From NCBI RefSeq assembly GCF_011043775.1, contig NZ_JAAKXY010000002.1, positions 765,901 to 829,900 of the forward strand: a stretch of 64,000 nt of DNA, given 5' to 3'. This DNA is from Natronolimnobius sp. AArcel1. GTDB lineage: Archaea; Halobacteriota; Halobacteria; Halobacteriales; Natrialbaceae. Under the pieces are notes generated by a model. The model saw only the letters and a list, made by a program, of their open reading frames with translations. It did not search any database and was not told the origin of the DNA. Position numbers and translations under genes: made by a program. Position 1 is the stretch's first letter. The number at the start of each line of letters is the position of its first letter. This document shows positions 8,634 through 19,072 of this stretch, one piece after another.

Positions 8634-9227
8634 ATGTCCGAGACAACCGCCGAAATTGTGCTCTTCGAGGGATTCGACGAACTCGATGCAATCGGACCCT
8701 ACGAGGTCTTCGAAAACGCTGCCCAAGCCGGCGCATCGCTCGAGACCGATCTAGTCACGCTCGAGCAAACGGACCTCGTGACGGCCAGTCACGGTTTGCG
8801 AGTCGAACCGGACGGGACGTTGGGCGAACCCGACTTGCTCGTCGTCCCCGGTGGGGGCTGGACAACCGCAGCTGGTGGCGTCCGCGCTGCAGTCGAGGAC
8901 GGTGCCCTTCCCGATGCCGTCGACGAGTGGTACACCCACGGTGCGACGGTCGCCTCGGTCTGTACCGGCGCGATGATCCTCGCTGAGGCTGGCTTGCTCG
9001 AGGGCCGGCCTGCCACAACCCACCACGTCGCCGTCGAGGACCTCGCGGAGACGGCTTCAATGGTTGACGAGCGTGTCGTCGATGACGGCGACATCTTGAC
9101 CGCGGGTGGCGTCACGTCGGGGATTGATCTGGCGCTGTGGCTTGTCGAACGCGAGTTCGGCGCGGAAATCGCGGACGCAGTTAGTGAGGAGATGGCTCAC
9201 GACCGGCGCGGTTCGGTCTTTGCTTAA
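8634..9227 (+). CDS. DJ-1/PfpI family protein
   Basis: 197 residues. It has the glutamine-amidotransferase-like fold with nucleophile-elbow SVCTGAMIL (Cys) and a following THH typical of the DJ-1/PfpI group related to AraC-regulator N-domains. An early acidic residue in FEGFDELDAIGPYEVF matches the conserved Glu/Asp position. Members include isonitrile hydratase-like and chaperone/deglycase proteins; a specific activity is not assignable. Start ATG 8634. Probably monocistronic, 55 bases before the HAD gene. Confidence 0.82.
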   Translation: MSETTAEIVLFEGFDELDAIGPYEVFENAAQAGASLETDLVTLEQTDLVTASHGLRVEPDGTLGEPDLLVVPGGGWTTAAGGVRAAVEDGALPDAVDEWYTHGATVASVCTGAMILAEAGLLEGRPATTHHVAVEDLAETASMVDERVVDDGDILTAGGVTSGIDLALWLVEREFGAEIADAVSEEMAHDRRGSVFA

Positions 9228-9281
9228 TTCGAGTCCGGCCAAATGGCTATACGGGACCGTCCGGTAACCAGATGTACTGAC

Positions 9282-9935
9282 ATGCAGGCAGTGCTCTTTG
9301 ATATGGACGGCGTGCTCGTCAACAGCGAGGACTACTGGACCGACTTCCAGCGCGATCAACTCCTCCCCGCGGCGGTTCCCGACAACGATGTCGACGTCGC
9401 CGAAGTCACCGGGATGAACTACCGCGAAACCTACGACTATCTCGAGGAGACCTACGGCACCGCTATCGGGCGCGATGACTTTGAAAATCGCTTCGAGACG
9501 GCAGCCCAGACGATGTATCGCGACCACGTCGACCTGCTGGATGGACTCCCGGGATTGCTCGACCGACTCGACGAACGCGGCCTCGAGACGGCCGTTGTCT
9601 CTTCGTCGCCCCAGGAGTGGATCGGCTGGGTGCTCGAGCGCTTCGATCTCGAGGATGCGTTCGACGAAGTTATCAGCGCCGAAGATATCGACGCTGACGG
9701 AAAACCTGCACCGGACGTCTTCGAGTACGCCGCAAGCGAGGTTGGCGCGGTTCCCGAGTCGTGTGTTGTCATCGAGGATTCCGAACATGGCGTCGAGGCA
9801 GGCACTCGAGCGGGTGCGTTCGTTATCGCCTATCGAATCGACGCCCATGACGGGCTGGACCTCTCGACTGCGGATGACGTGGTCGAGTCGCCGGCCGAGT
9901 TACGGAAGACGGTGCTCGAGGCGAGCGGTCACTAG
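9282..9935 (+). CDS. HAD-superfamily hydrolase (beta-phosphoglucomutase-like)
   Basis: 217 residues. Motif I DMDGVLVNSE supplies the nucleophile Asp, motif II is VVSSSP, motif III Lys is in GKPAPD, and motif IV is IEDSEHG. The helical cap (residues ~15-80) is of the subclass I type. It is likely a sugar-phosphate phosphatase or mutase. ATG 9282 gives an N-terminus starting at the conserved strand (MQAVLFDMDG). Its stop codon interlocks with the stop of the convergent urtE gene within CTAG at 9932-9935. Confidence 0.85.
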   Translation: MQAVLFDMDGVLVNSEDYWTDFQRDQLLPAAVPDNDVDVAEVTGMNYRETYDYLEETYGTAIGRDDFENRFETAAQTMYRDHVDLLDGLPGLLDRLDERGLETAVVSSSPQEWIGWVLERFDLEDAFDEVISAEDIDADGKPAPDVFEYAASEVGAVPESCVVIEDSEHGVEAGTRAGAFVIAYRIDAHDGLDLSTADDVVESPAELRKTVLEASGH

Positions 9936-10723
9936 ACTGCCAGATACTCTGTGACCTCTTCGCGCGACTGGATTCGGTCGGGTCCGAGTTCGTCGATGAT
10001 CGTTCCCTTGTCGATTGCATAGCATCGTTCGGCCAGATTCTGGACGACGTGGAGATTTTGCTCGACGAACAGAATCGTCGTTCCAAGGTCGCGATTGACC
10101 TGTTTGAGGTCGCGCGTAATGTCTTGGACGATCGATGGCTGGACGCCCTCAGAGGGTTCATCCAGCAACAAGAGATCCGGATTGCCGATCAGCGCCCGGC
10201 CGATCGCGAGCATCTGCTGTTGGCCGCCGCTCATGGTCCCGGCCTTCTGGGTACGCCGTTCCTCGAGGATAGGGAAGTAGTCATAGACGTCATCATAGCG
10301 GACCGTCGAATCGGCGGCGTTGATTCCTTCGCCCATTCGGAGGTTTTCCTCGACAGTGAGGTCCGGAAAGACGTCTCGTCCCTGCGGAATGTACCCCATT
10401 CCACGGCGGGCGCGTTCGTCGGCACTCACCCAGACCTGTGGCGTCGAATCCGTACGGAAGACTCTCCCGAGGTTCGCAAGCCCACCGGAATCCGTGTCCT
10501 CCGTCTCAGTTGTCGTCGCATCGACGACGCGCTCATCCTTGAAGACGATCCGGCCGTTGTTGGCCTCGAGCAGCCCCATGATTGCCTTGACGAGCGTCGT
10601 CTTCCCGACGCCGTTTTTTCCCATGATGCCGACGATTTCGCCGTCATCGACGCTGATGTTGATATCCCGCAAGATCGGCGTTTTGCCGTACGATACATCG
10701 AGGTGTTCGACTGTGAGCATCAT
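9932..10723 (-). CDS. urtE: Urea ABC transporter ATPase UrtE
   Basis: 263 residues, LivF-like. Walker A GKNGVGKTT, signature MSGGQQQMLAIG, Walker B LLLLDEP. An insertion of ~35 residues lies after the Q-loop region (VDATTTETEDTD...). The call to urea rather than branched amino acids rests on the five-gene urtABCDE order and the adjacent urease operon. Start ATG 10723 overlaps the urtD stop by four bases. Confidence 0.88.
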   Translation of the reverse strand: MMLTVEHLDVSYGKTPILRDINISVDDGEIVGIMGKNGVGKTTLVKAIMGLLEANNGRIVFKDERVVDATTTETEDTDSGGLANLGRVFRTDSTPQVWVSADERARRGMGYIPQGRDVFPDLTVEENLRMGEGINAADSTVRYDDVYDYFPILEERRTQKAGTMSGGQQQMLAIGRALIGNPDLLLLDEPSEGVQPSIVQDITRDLKQVNRDLGTTILFVEQNLHVVQNLAERCYAIDKGTIIDELGPDRIQSREEVTEYLAV

Positions 10724-11499
10724 TCTTCTTCACCCAGGTAGATTCGTCTGACATCAGGGTCGGTGCGAACGTCCTCGATCGAGCCTTCGGTGAAAATACT
10801 CCCCTGATGGAGGACTGTCACCTGATCGGCGATCGCTTCAACGAAGTCGATATCGTGTTCGATGACGATGAACGCGACGCCGTCTTCTTCGTTAATCGTC
10901 GTCAACAACTCGGCAATCTCGCTAGTCTCTTCGACTGACAGTCCGGCGACCGGCTCATCGAGTAGCATGAGTGTTGGCTCGAGTGTCATCGCCATCGCGA
11001 TCTCGAGGCGTTGTTGCTGGCCGTGTGAGAGACTCGACGCTGTCTGGTCGGCCGTCTCAGCCAGGTGGAATCGCTCGAGAATATCGTGGGTTCGCTCCTC
11101 GAAGGCCGCGGCATCAGCGACCGTTTGGAGCGGAATGCGAACGTTTTCCCGGACGGTCAGGTTCGGGTAGATACTTGGCACCTGGAACTTGATGCTGATT
11201 CCGCGTTTGACTCGTTTGTAGGATGGCAGTGACGTAATCTCGCTTCCGTTGTAGTAGATAGACCCGTCGGTTGGCTCGAGGCGGCCGGTGAGGAGTTTCA
11301 CGAACGTACTCTTGCCAGCGCCGTTTGGGCCGATCAGACAGCGAAGTTCTCCTTCGTCGATACCGAAGTCGACGTCGTCAGTTGCAGTCAGGCCGCCAAA
11401 CTGTTTGCGGAGGTCGCGCGTTTGGAGGATCGTATCCGTGTCAACGCCGGTTTCGTCGACTGCGACGTTGGTTTTGACCGTAGGATCGCTTGTTCCCAT
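10720..11499 (-). CDS. urtD: Urea ABC transporter ATPase UrtD
   Basis: 259 residues, LivG-like. A 25-residue polar N-terminal extension precedes the ABC domain: Walker A GPNGAGKST, signature LSHGQQQRLEIA, Walker B LMLLDEP, and IEHD switch. SIKFQVPSIYPNLTV is characteristic of UrtD. Its ATG is fused to the TAA stop of urtC and its stop overlaps the start of urtE, so the ATPases are translationally coupled. Confidence 0.88.
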   Translation of the reverse strand: MGTSDPTVKTNVAVDETGVDTDTILQTRDLRKQFGGLTATDDVDFGIDEGELRCLIGPNGAGKSTFVKLLTGRLEPTDGSIYYNGSEITSLPSYKRVKRGISIKFQVPSIYPNLTVRENVRIPLQTVADAAAFEERTHDILERFHLAETADQTASSLSHGQQQRLEIAMAMTLEPTLMLLDEPVAGLSVEETSEIAELLTTINEEDGVAFIVIEHDIDFVEAIADQVTVLHQGSIFTEGSIEDVRTDPDVRRIYLGEEE

Positions 11500-12596
11500 T
11501 AGTCACTCACCTCCTCGGCTGCAGCAGGCGTTCCGGCGTCTTTGTCACGGTTTTCCTGAAAGGAGGCAACGAGATCCCGAACTCCTGGCGCAATCCCGTT
11601 GGGAAGGACGAGTATCACGACGATTAGTAACGAGCCAACGATGACGAGCGCCCACTCGCCGATAAGTTGGAGCTGAAGCCATTGGATAACGATCGCTGCG
11701 GCGACCGTCCCGACGAGTGACTCGCGACCGCCGATGCTGGCCCAGATGACCGGCATCGCGGCAGCGGTAATCGCGAACTCGCTCGGGTCAATGTAGTTGC
11801 CCCATGTGACGAAAAGGACGCCACTGAGTCCAGCGAGTGCACCGCCAATCGTGAACGTCGCGAATTTGATGAACGTCGTGTTGTAGCCGAACATCTCGGT
11901 TCGTGTTTCGTCCTCTCGCGTCGCGACCATGGCGTAGCCGAACTGGCTGTTGACGAGCGCGCGGAGTCCAAGCACCGTCGCGACTAACACGAGTAATGCG
12001 ATGTAGTAGTGCATCGCACCGGCGAACTCGAGGCCGGTGGTGCCAAAACCGACTGCGAGGTCAGGGACGCCGACCATGCCGTTGAACCCGCCCAGTCGGG
12101 CATCGCCGATGGCCCACTCGCTGCCTGCGGTCTGGCCCATGAACGTGTGTAACACGAGCGCGACGACCAGCGTGATGATCGTCACGTAGACCTCGCGGAT
12201 CCCGCCGTAGAACATGAAGTACCCGAGCAGGGCTGCAAACAGGGTTGCAACGAGCACGCCCGTGAGGAGGCCGAGGGTAACGCCGGTGTACGTCGAGATG
12301 TTAATCGAGACGATCCCGAAGGTGTAGCCGGCGATGCCGAAGAAGGCGACCTGTCCGAAACTGAGGATACCACAGAATCCCCAGATGAACGCCAGGCTCA
12401 CACCCAATAGTGCGTAGACGAGATAGACGGAACTTGATTCGGCGGCGTATGCACCGAACAGGACCGGGTACAGTCCTAGCAGGACGATTCCCAGTGTGAA
12501 ACTCGCCCAGAACGCGTTCGAGTTGCCAATCGTGTTTGGCCCCTCGAATGGACTGCGAACGCGAGCAAGCAGCGATGACTTCGATTCCGAACTCAT
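11499..12596 (-). CDS. urtC: Urea ABC transporter permease UrtC
   Basis: 365 residues, LivM-type permease with about ten membrane segments and the family motif GFCGILSFGQVAFFGIAGY near residue 70. It forms the translocation channel with UrtB. ATG 12596 is chosen because it gives a four-base overlap with the urtB stop; a start five codons upstream is possible. The N-terminal ~20 residues are cytosolic. Confidence 0.9.
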   Translation of the reverse strand: MSSESKSSLLARVRSPFEGPNTIGNSNAFWASFTLGIVLLGLYPVLFGAYAAESSSVYLVYALLGVSLAFIWGFCGILSFGQVAFFGIAGYTFGIVSINISTYTGVTLGLLTGVLVATLFAALLGYFMFYGGIREVYVTIITLVVALVLHTFMGQTAGSEWAIGDARLGGFNGMVGVPDLAVGFGTTGLEFAGAMHYYIALLVLVATVLGLRALVNSQFGYAMVATREDETRTEMFGYNTTFIKFATFTIGGALAGLSGVLFVTWGNYIDPSEFAITAAAMPVIWASIGGRESLVGTVAAAIVIQWLQLQLIGEWALVIVGSLLIVVILVLPNGIAPGVRDLVASFQENRDKDAGTPAAAEEVSD

Positions 12597-13486
12597 TCTG
12601 ACTGCCCCCATTTTTCACGGAGATCTCTGAGCAAGCCGGTGATGCCATCGGGCATGAGCCGGATCGCAATGATCGCCGTCAGGAGCAAGAAGACTGTTCC
12701 CATGAACTGTCCCCACAGATTGGCGAAAAACGCATCAACGGTCCCGAGTAGCACGCCGGCAAGTGGCGTTCCGAGCAACACTGATGGCCCGCCGACAACG
12801 ACGGCGACGAACGCTTCCACGAGGAAGTACGTGCCGAGCTCGGGCGACATTGTCGTTGCTGGCGCGTACAGTGCGCCGGTCAGCCCAGCCAGTGCAGACC
12901 CAATTGCGAACGTCGAGAGGTACATTCGATCGGTATCGACGCCCATGCTGCGGGCAGTCTCTTCGTCCTGAATCGTTGCGCGAGCGCAGACTCCAAACGT
13001 CGTTCGCGTGAACACGACGTATAGTGCGACGAGCGCCACGACCGCAACCGACGCGAGAAAGACGCTTCGGTACGTCGAGTAGGAGTACGGCCCGTAGCTG
13101 ATGCCACCAAACGGCGTCCCGATCTGGGGGAGTGAGTTGCCAAAGACGATTCTGGTCAACTGAATCATCACGAGGCTAATCCCAAACGTAACGACCATCG
13201 AATCGAGTAACCGACCGTACAGTCGATGGATGATCGTCCGCTCGAGGATGATGCCGAAAATCGTCGTCACGACGACACCAGCGACCATCGCAAGTGGGAG
13301 CGGCAACCCAGCGTGAAACGATAGTGTCGTCGCGTACGCCCCGACGAGGATGAACTCGCCGTGAGCGAGATTGATGATGCCCATCATCCCGAAGATGATC
13401 GCCAATCCCACCGTTGCGAGGACGATAAACGCGAAGCTATCGAGGAACTGAAAGCCAAAGTTCAGCAGTTCATACAGAGCATCCAT
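12593..13486 (-). CDS. urtB: Urea ABC transporter permease UrtB
   Basis: 297 residues, LivH-type permease. The motif MGIINLAHGEFILVGAY lies near residue 34, and about eight membrane segments can be drawn. The length matches the family. It begins two bases after the urtA stop and overlaps urtC, placing it second in the urtABCDE transcript. Confidence 0.9.
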   Translation of the reverse strand: MDALYELLNFGFQFLDSFAFIVLATVGLAIIFGMMGIINLAHGEFILVGAYATTLSFHAGLPLPLAMVAGVVVTTIFGIILERTIIHRLYGRLLDSMVVTFGISLVMIQLTRIVFGNSLPQIGTPFGGISYGPYSYSTYRSVFLASVAVVALVALYVVFTRTTFGVCARATIQDEETARSMGVDTDRMYLSTFAIGSALAGLTGALYAPATTMSPELGTYFLVEAFVAVVVGGPSVLLGTPLAGVLLGTVDAFFANLWGQFMGTVFLLLTAIIAIRLMPDGITGLLRDLREKWGQSE

Positions 13487-13487
13487 A

Positions 13488-14759
13488 CTAGATCTCGTCG
13501 TAGAACTCTTCTGGCTCGTACTGGGTTTGTTCGGGCTCTTCGGTCAAGTCACACCCAACTTCGTGAAGGAATGTCGGCTCGATGTACTGTTCCTCGTCGA
13601 AGGTCACCTCGTGGTTCTCGTCTGCGTGCCCGATCCGCATGTGGTGAGTCATGTGATGCGTTGCCGGATCGAGTTCGATCGTTCCCTCAGGAGCATCGAT
13701 TTCAACCCCGCTCTCGAGTTCGGCGATGACCTCTTCTTGATCGAACGTCCCGGCGGCCTCGACGGCTTCGGCCCACATGTGGACCGAGAAGTAGTTGTTC
13801 TGTGCCTCCTGGTTGAGGTAGTCTGCGTCCGGGTACTCCTCGTAGAAGGCGTCGACGAACGTCTGGCTCTCGTCGGTCTCGAGTTCTTCCATGTAGTTGA
13901 CGCCGACGTACATATCCTCGAGTGCGGGTGGGTCAAGACGCAGGTGTTCGTAGCCTTGGGCCATTGTTGTCGACGATCCCATGGGGATGTCGAGGCCGGT
14001 ATCAGCACGCTGTTCGTAGAAGTTGGCGTGACTATCGCCGACAAGCATCGAGGCGATGAAGTCTGGGTCTTCACTCTGGATATTGTTGATCGTTGAGCCG
14101 AAGTCGGTCTCGCCCAGTGGGATGTACTCTTCGTCAACGACCTCTGCGCCGTGTTCCTCTGCGAGGATGTGGATCCAGTCACCCGAAATCTGTCCGAAGT
14201 TGTAGTCTGCAGCAATCGTGTAAATACGTGGGCCGTATTCTTCGATCATGTACGGGATGACTGCACCCAGTTGCTGACGAGCGGTCGCCCCCATTGCAAA
14301 CGTCGTACTGTCACAGACGCCACCCTCGTACTGGGTCGTGTAGAAGTACAACTGCTCTTCGTCGTTGATGATCGGGCGAATCGCCTCGCGCGTCGCACTC
14401 GAGTAGCCTGCCCACAGCGCATCGACACCCTCGTCGTTGATCGCCTCACGAGTCAGTTCCTGGTAGCGCTGGTTGTCCGACTGTGGGTCAGGATCGTACA
14501 CCTCGATCTCCTCGCCGAGGACGCCGCCATCTGCGTTGATCTCTTCGACAGCAAGCAGTGAGGCCTGCCACTTCGATTCGCCGTTGAGTGCGAACTCACC
14601 GGAGCGGTCCTCGAGGATGCCGATCGTCGGTGCCCCATCGTCGTCGTCATCCGAGTCGCCGAGTACCCCCCCATCACTGAGACATCCAGAGACACCAAGC
14701 AGCGTCCCAGCTGTTCCGGCAGCAAGAATGTCCCGGCGCGAGATCGATCGGCGACTCAT
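13488..14759 (-). CDS. urtA: Urea-binding lipoprotein UrtA
   Basis: 423 residues. A twin-arginine signal (SRRDIL) and a lipobox (GVSGC) are followed by an Asp-rich linker and a type I periplasmic-binding fold (IGILEDRSGEFALNG). Features typical of urea/short-amide binding proteins include IYTIAADYNFGQISGDW and PEGTIELDPATHHM. It captures the substrate outside the cell and hands it to UrtBC. ATG 14759 places the twin-arginine motif directly at the N-terminus; the in-frame TTG five codons upstream is less likely. Confidence 0.9.
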   Translation of the reverse strand: MSRRSISRRDILAAGTAGTLLGVSGCLSDGGVLGDSDDDDDGAPTIGILEDRSGEFALNGESKWQASLLAVEEINADGGVLGEEIEVYDPDPQSDNQRYQELTREAINDEGVDALWAGYSSATREAIRPIINDEEQLYFYTTQYEGGVCDSTTFAMGATARQQLGAVIPYMIEEYGPRIYTIAADYNFGQISGDWIHILAEEHGAEVVDEEYIPLGETDFGSTINNIQSEDPDFIASMLVGDSHANFYEQRADTGLDIPMGSSTTMAQGYEHLRLDPPALEDMYVGVNYMEELETDESQTFVDAFYEEYPDADYLNQEAQNNYFSVHMWAEAVEAAGTFDQEEVIAELESGVEIDAPEGTIELDPATHHMTHHMRIGHADENHEVTFDEEQYIEPTFLHEVGCDLTEEPEQTQYEPEEFYDEI

Positions 14760-15267
14760 TGTGACACCCCACAACCGATCTCCTGTTCATTTCCGCTATC
14801 GTAATCCATTCGAGTAGTATTAGACAACATTTGTCCGATCATTAGCCATTCTTTTCGAGATGGTGGGAGATATAAAAGGGTTGCTTCAAGGATATGCGTA
14901 ACCGTAGGTAGAATGAAAGTCACACTAATCGGGTGATGAGTCACTGGATATCCTATTATTCTGGACGTATGTTTGGTTCGATCGTCGTTCTTGAGTGTTG
15001 ACTCGAGTGTACTGTGTTCGGCTGCGTGAGACAATTCATTTCCATGCCATAGCTGTCTGTACAGAACCAGTTTGCGTGAATGGCCGTTTCTGTAGTGGAC
15101 GATCTAACACGAACAGCGTATTAATTATATTATTCACTCAAAACACAGGCTTAGTGGGCAAATATTGTCTCGCAGCCATGCGTTTACATCGAACGTGTTC
15201 CTATGATGGGCCGTGATACACTATTGTTCCGAACACCTATCTATCGCCAATCCGGCGGTGAGTCCAT
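14760..15267. promoter_or_regulatory. Divergent regulatory gap between urt and ure operons
   Basis: 508 bases without a credible gene lie between the urea transporter and urease operons, which are transcribed away from each other. It holds candidate TATA elements: TTTTATA on the minus strand at 14871-14878 for urtA, which would give an ~85-base leader, and TAATACTA on the minus strand near 14815-14822. The strongly AT-rich stretch 15119-15140 is also present. I could not identify an operator with confidence. Co-regulation by nitrogen status is inferred from gene content. Confidence 0.5.
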
Positions 15268-15660
15268 ATGAGTGACCACATTCCGGGTGAGTTGCTGCCA
15301 GCAGACGAGCCTGTTCGAATCAACGAGGGACGGGAAACGGCGACCGTCACGGTCGAAAACACCGGTGACCGTCCCGCACAGGTTGGTTCCCATTTTCACT
15401 TCTTCGAGGTCAATCCTGGCCTCACGTTCGATCGTGAGGCGGCTTATGGCATGCGACTCGATATTCCGGCAGGCACAGCCGTCCGGTTTGAACCCGGCTG
15501 CGAACGCGATGTCGACCTCGTCGCCATTGGCGGCGACCGAATCGTTCACGGGATGGGCGGGCTGGTCAACGGCAACCTCGACGATGAGGACGTGAAAACG
15601 CGGGCGATAGAACGCGCTCGAGAGAAGGGCTATCTGTCTGCGGGGGACGGTGACGAATGA
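15268..15660 (+). CDS. ureB: Urease beta subunit UreB
   Basis: 130 residues. The conserved family sequence is clear: IPGELL near the start, [27 protein letters not shown] and [10 protein letters not shown]. UreB packs against the catalytic UreC in the trimeric urease core. The acidic C-terminus is slightly longer than in bacteria. It is first in the operon, and its stop overlaps the ATG of the first ureC by four bases. Confidence 0.95.
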   Translation: MSDHIPGELLPADEPVRINEGRETATVTVENTGDRPAQVGSHFHFFEVNPGLTFDREAAYGMRLDIPAGTAVRFEPGCERDVDLVAIGGDRIVHGMGGLVNGNLDDEDVKTRAIERAREKGYLSAGDGDE

Positions 15661-17363
15661 GTCGGGACCTCTCGAGGCGTGAGTATACGGATCTGTTCGG
15701 CGCGACGGAGGGAGATCGACTCCGCCTCGGTGATACGGATCTGTTCGCAAAGATCGAAACGGATCATACGGTTCCGGGCGAGGAGGCAGTTTTCGGCGGC
15801 GGAAAGACGATGCGTGACGGGATGGGAATGCAGTCGGGGACCACACAGGCCGAGGGGACGCTCGACTGGGCGTTTACGAACGTCGTCATCATTGATCCCA
15901 TCCTTGGCGTCCGAAAGGGCGATATCGGCGTCCGAAACGGTGAAATCGTCGGCGTTGGCAAGGCTGGCAACCCCGACACGATGGACGACGTGGATATGGT
16001 CATCGGTGCGAGCACCGACACTATCCCGGCGGACGGCCTGATCGCGACGGCCGGTGCGCTCGATATTCACGTCCATTTCAACAGCCCGCAACTCGTCGAC
16101 CACGCGCTCGCCTCGGGCGTCACGACGATGTTCGGTGGCGGCTTCGGCGGCGGCGCGACGACCTGTACGCCGGGTCCCGAAAACATCAAGCGATTCCTCC
16201 AGGCCGCCGAGGAGTGGCCGGTCAACGTCGGCTTCTACGGCAAGGGTAATAGCAGCCAGCCCGCTGCCCTCTACGAACAGATCGAGGCCGGCGTTGCCGG
16301 GCTCAAACTCCACGAAGACTGGGGCTCGACGCCCGCTGCAATCGACACCTGCCTCGAGGTCGCAGACGAGGAAGATATCCAGGTCTGTATCCACACGGAC
16401 ACGCTGAACGAGTCCGGCTTTGTCGAGCACACCTTCGACGCCGTCGACGGCCGGACGATCCACACCTTCCACATCGAGGGTGCCGGCGGCGGCCACGCGC
16501 CGGACGTGCTCGAGTTGATCGGCCACGAGCACATGTTGCCATCCTCAACGAATCCGTCGATGCCGTACACGGCAAACACATTCGACGAGCACCTGGACAT
16601 GGTGATGGTCTGCCATCATCTGAATCCGGATGTCCCCGAAGATGTTGCCTTCGCCGAATCCCGAATTCGTGCAGAAACAATCGGTGCAGAGGACGTCCTC
16701 CACGACACCGGCGCCATCTCGATGATGACGACCGACTCGCAAGCAATGGGCCGCATGGCCGAACTCGTCTGCCGTACCTGGCAGACCGCCCACAAGATGA
16801 AGAATCAGCGAGGGCCGCTCGAGGCCGACGAGGGAACCGAAGCCGATAACGCCCGCATCGAACGCTACGTCGCCAAGTATACGATCAACCCGGCGATTAC
16901 GGCAGGGATCGACGACTACGTCGGCAGCCTCGAGCCGGGCAAACTCGCGGATATCGTGCTGTGGGACCCGGCCTTCTTCGGAATCAAGCCGAAGGCGGTG
17001 ATCAAGGGCGGCTTTCCGGTCTGGTCGCAGATGGGTGAAGCCAACGGCTCGCTGATGACCTGTGAGCCGGTGAAAGGGCGAGAGCGCGCCGGCGCGCAGG
17101 GACGGGCCAAACACGACCTCTCCGTGACGTTCGTCAGCGAGGCGGCTGCTGAAAACGAGGTCGGCGAGGCCTACGACCTGAAGACGCCCGTTCGCCCGGT
17201 TTCCGGGACACGAGCCGTCGAGAAATCAGATATGTTGCATAACGACCACTGCCCGGACGACATCGAAATCGACGCACAGACGTTCGAGGTTGCAGTCGAC
17301 GGCGAACACGTCACCTGCGATCCAGCGGACGAGATTCCACTGGCCCAGCGGTACCTGCTATGA
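15657..17363 (+). CDS. ureC: Urease alpha (catalytic) subunit UreC, first copy
   Basis: 568 residues, full length. All nickel-site and catalytic residues are visible: HVHF, the carbamylated Lys and His in LKLHEDWG, His of [11 protein letters not shown], His in [12 protein letters not shown], flap Cys-His in VCHHLNPD, Arg of ESRIRAET and Asp in TTDSQAMGR. It hydrolyses urea to ammonia and carbamate. A second complete ureC follows immediately, overlapping by four bases (ATGA). The two differ mainly in the N-terminal third and the C-terminal ~90 residues. Confidence 0.96.
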   Translation: MSRDLSRREYTDLFGATEGDRLRLGDTDLFAKIETDHTVPGEEAVFGGGKTMRDGMGMQSGTTQAEGTLDWAFTNVVIIDPILGVRKGDIGVRNGEIVGVGKAGNPDTMDDVDMVIGASTDTIPADGLIATAGALDIHVHFNSPQLVDHALASGVTTMFGGGFGGGATTCTPGPENIKRFLQAAEEWPVNVGFYGKGNSSQPAALYEQIEAGVAGLKLHEDWGSTPAAIDTCLEVADEEDIQVCIHTDTLNESGFVEHTFDAVDGRTIHTFHIEGAGGGHAPDVLELIGHEHMLPSSTNPSMPYTANTFDEHLDMVMVCHHLNPDVPEDVAFAESRIRAETIGAEDVLHDTGAISMMTTDSQAMGRMAELVCRTWQTAHKMKNQRGPLEADEGTEADNARIERYVAKYTINPAITAGIDDYVGSLEPGKLADIVLWDPAFFGIKPKAVIKGGFPVWSQMGEANGSLMTCEPVKGRERAGAQGRAKHDLSVTFVSEAAAENEVGEAYDLKTPVRPVSGTRAVEKSDMLHNDHCPDDIEIDAQTFEVAVDGEHVTCDPADEIPLAQRYLL

Positions 17364-19072
17364 CACGCGACCTCGAGGCTGGCGAGTACGCCAGTCTGTA
17401 CGGGCCGACGACGGGCGATCAGGTCCGGCTTGCGGACACGTCGTTAATCGCAGAGATCGAGGAGGATCAGATTGCTCGCGGAGACGAAGCCGTCTTCGGC
17501 GGCGGAAAGACGCTTCGCGACGGCCTCGGACTCAAGCCCGGATTCACGGCCGAGGAGGGTGCGCTCGATTGGGTGCTGACGAACCTCACCATCCTCGATC
17601 CCGTACTCGGCATCCAAAAGGCCGATATCGGAATCAAAGACGGCTACATTGCGGGCGTCGGGAACGCTGGGAATCCCGAGACGATGAACGATGTCGATGA
17701 AGAATTGATCGTCAGCGCGAATACCGAGGTCATCTCCGCGGAGGGGCTGATCGCGACCGCAGGCGGTATCGACGCTCACGTCCACTTCAACTCCGCGCAG
17801 TTGCCCACTCACGCCATCGCCTCGGGCATAACGACAATGTTCGGCGGCGGCGTCGGCCCATCGACAGTCGGCATCATCACGAGCGGCGCGCGAAACCTGC
17901 AACTGATGATGCAAGCCGCAGAAGCCTGGCCGATTAACTTCGGCTTCTACGGCAAAGGCAACTCCTCAAAACCGGCAGTCATCCACGAACAGGTCGATGC
18001 CGGCGCGGTCGCGCTGAAAATCCACGAAGACTGGGGCGCAACACCCGAAGTCATCGACACCTGTCTCGAGGTCGCCGACGAGACGGGGGTGCAGGTAGCG
18101 ATCCATACGGACACGCTGAACGAGTCTGGCTTCGTCGAACACACGTTCGACGCCATCGACGGCCGAACGATCCACGCGTTCCACATCGAGGGGGCTGGAG
18201 GTGGCCACGCACCCGACGTGCTCGAACTCGTTGGGAAGAAGCACATGCTGCCGTCGTCGACGAACCCGTCGATGCCCTACACCGAAAACACGTTCGACGA
18301 GCACCTGGACATGGTGATGGTCTGCCATCACCTGAATCCGGACGTGCCCGAAGATGTCGCCTTTGCCGAGTCACGCATTCGGGCCGAAACCATCGCCGCA
18401 GAAGACGTGCTCCACGATGAGGGCGCAATCGCGATGATGACGACTGACTCCCAGGCGATGGGGCGGATGGGCGAACTCATCTCCCGAACCTGGCAGACCG
18501 CGGATAAGATGAAACAACAGCGCGGCCCACTCGAGCCTGATGCGGACACGGACAACGACAACTTCCGAATCAAGCGCTATCTGGCGAAGTACACGATCAA
18601 CCCGGCGATCACGGCGGGCATCGACAGCTACGTCGGCAGCCTCGAGCCGGGCAAACTCGCGGATATCGTGCTGTGGGACCCGGCCTTCTTCGGGCTGCAG
18701 CCCGAGGTCGTCATCAAAGGTGGCTTCCCGGCGTACGCCTCGATGGGCGAGGCAAACGCCTCGTTGATGACCTGTGAGCCGATGATGCAACGGCCTCAGT
18801 ACGGGGCCTTCGGCTCGGCAAAGCACGCGACGAGCGTCCAGTTCGTCAGCCAGCAGGCCTACGACGACAATATTGGCGACACGTACGGCCTCTCCTCGAT
18901 GACGCTTCCCGTCGGGAACACGCGGTCGCTCTCGACTGATGACTTCCTGTACAACACGTATAGCCCGTCTGTCGATGTCGACTCCCAGACGTTCGAGGTG
19001 TCGATTGACGGCGAACCAGCGACATGCGACCCAGCCGAGCGCGTCGCGCTCGCACAGCGATACACACTATGA
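17360..19072 (+). CDS. ureC: Urease alpha (catalytic) subunit UreC, second tandem copy
   Basis: 570 residues, full length. It keeps the same complete active-site set as the first copy ([60 protein letters not shown]), so it does not look like a decayed duplicate. Divergent stretches include [14 protein letters not shown] where copy one has a Gly-rich [12 protein letters not shown] 66-base tract at 18628-18693 is identical to 16916-16981 of copy one. It overlaps ureA by four bases. Which copy pairs with the single UreA/UreB, or whether mixed enzymes form, cannot be read from sequence. Confidence 0.95.
   Translation: MTRDLEAGEYASLYGPTTGDQVRLADTSLIAEIEEDQIARGDEAVFGGGKTLRDGLGLKPGFTAEEGALDWVLTNLTILDPVLGIQKADIGIKDGYIAGVGNAGNPETMNDVDEELIVSANTEVISAEGLIATAGGIDAHVHFNSAQLPTHAIASGITTMFGGGVGPSTVGIITSGARNLQLMMQAAEAWPINFGFYGKGNSSKPAVIHEQVDAGAVALKIHEDWGATPEVIDTCLEVADETGVQVAIHTDTLNESGFVEHTFDAIDGRTIHAFHIEGAGGGHAPDVLELVGKKHMLPSSTNPSMPYTENTFDEHLDMVMVCHHLNPDVPEDVAFAESRIRAETIAAEDVLHDEGAIAMMTTDSQAMGRMGELISRTWQTADKMKQQRGPLEPDADTDNDNFRIKRYLAKYTINPAITAGIDSYVGSLEPGKLADIVLWDPAFFGLQPEVVIKGGFPAYASMGEANASLMTCEPMMQRPQYGAFGSAKHATSVQFVSQQAYDDNIGDTYGLSSMTLPVGNTRSLSTDDFLYNTYSPSVDVDSQTFEVSIDGEPATCDPAERVALAQRYTL

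Noticed and set aside
15241..16532. Minus-strand frames opposite ureB and ureC
   Set aside because: They mirror strongly conserved urease genes and show no independent coding signal.
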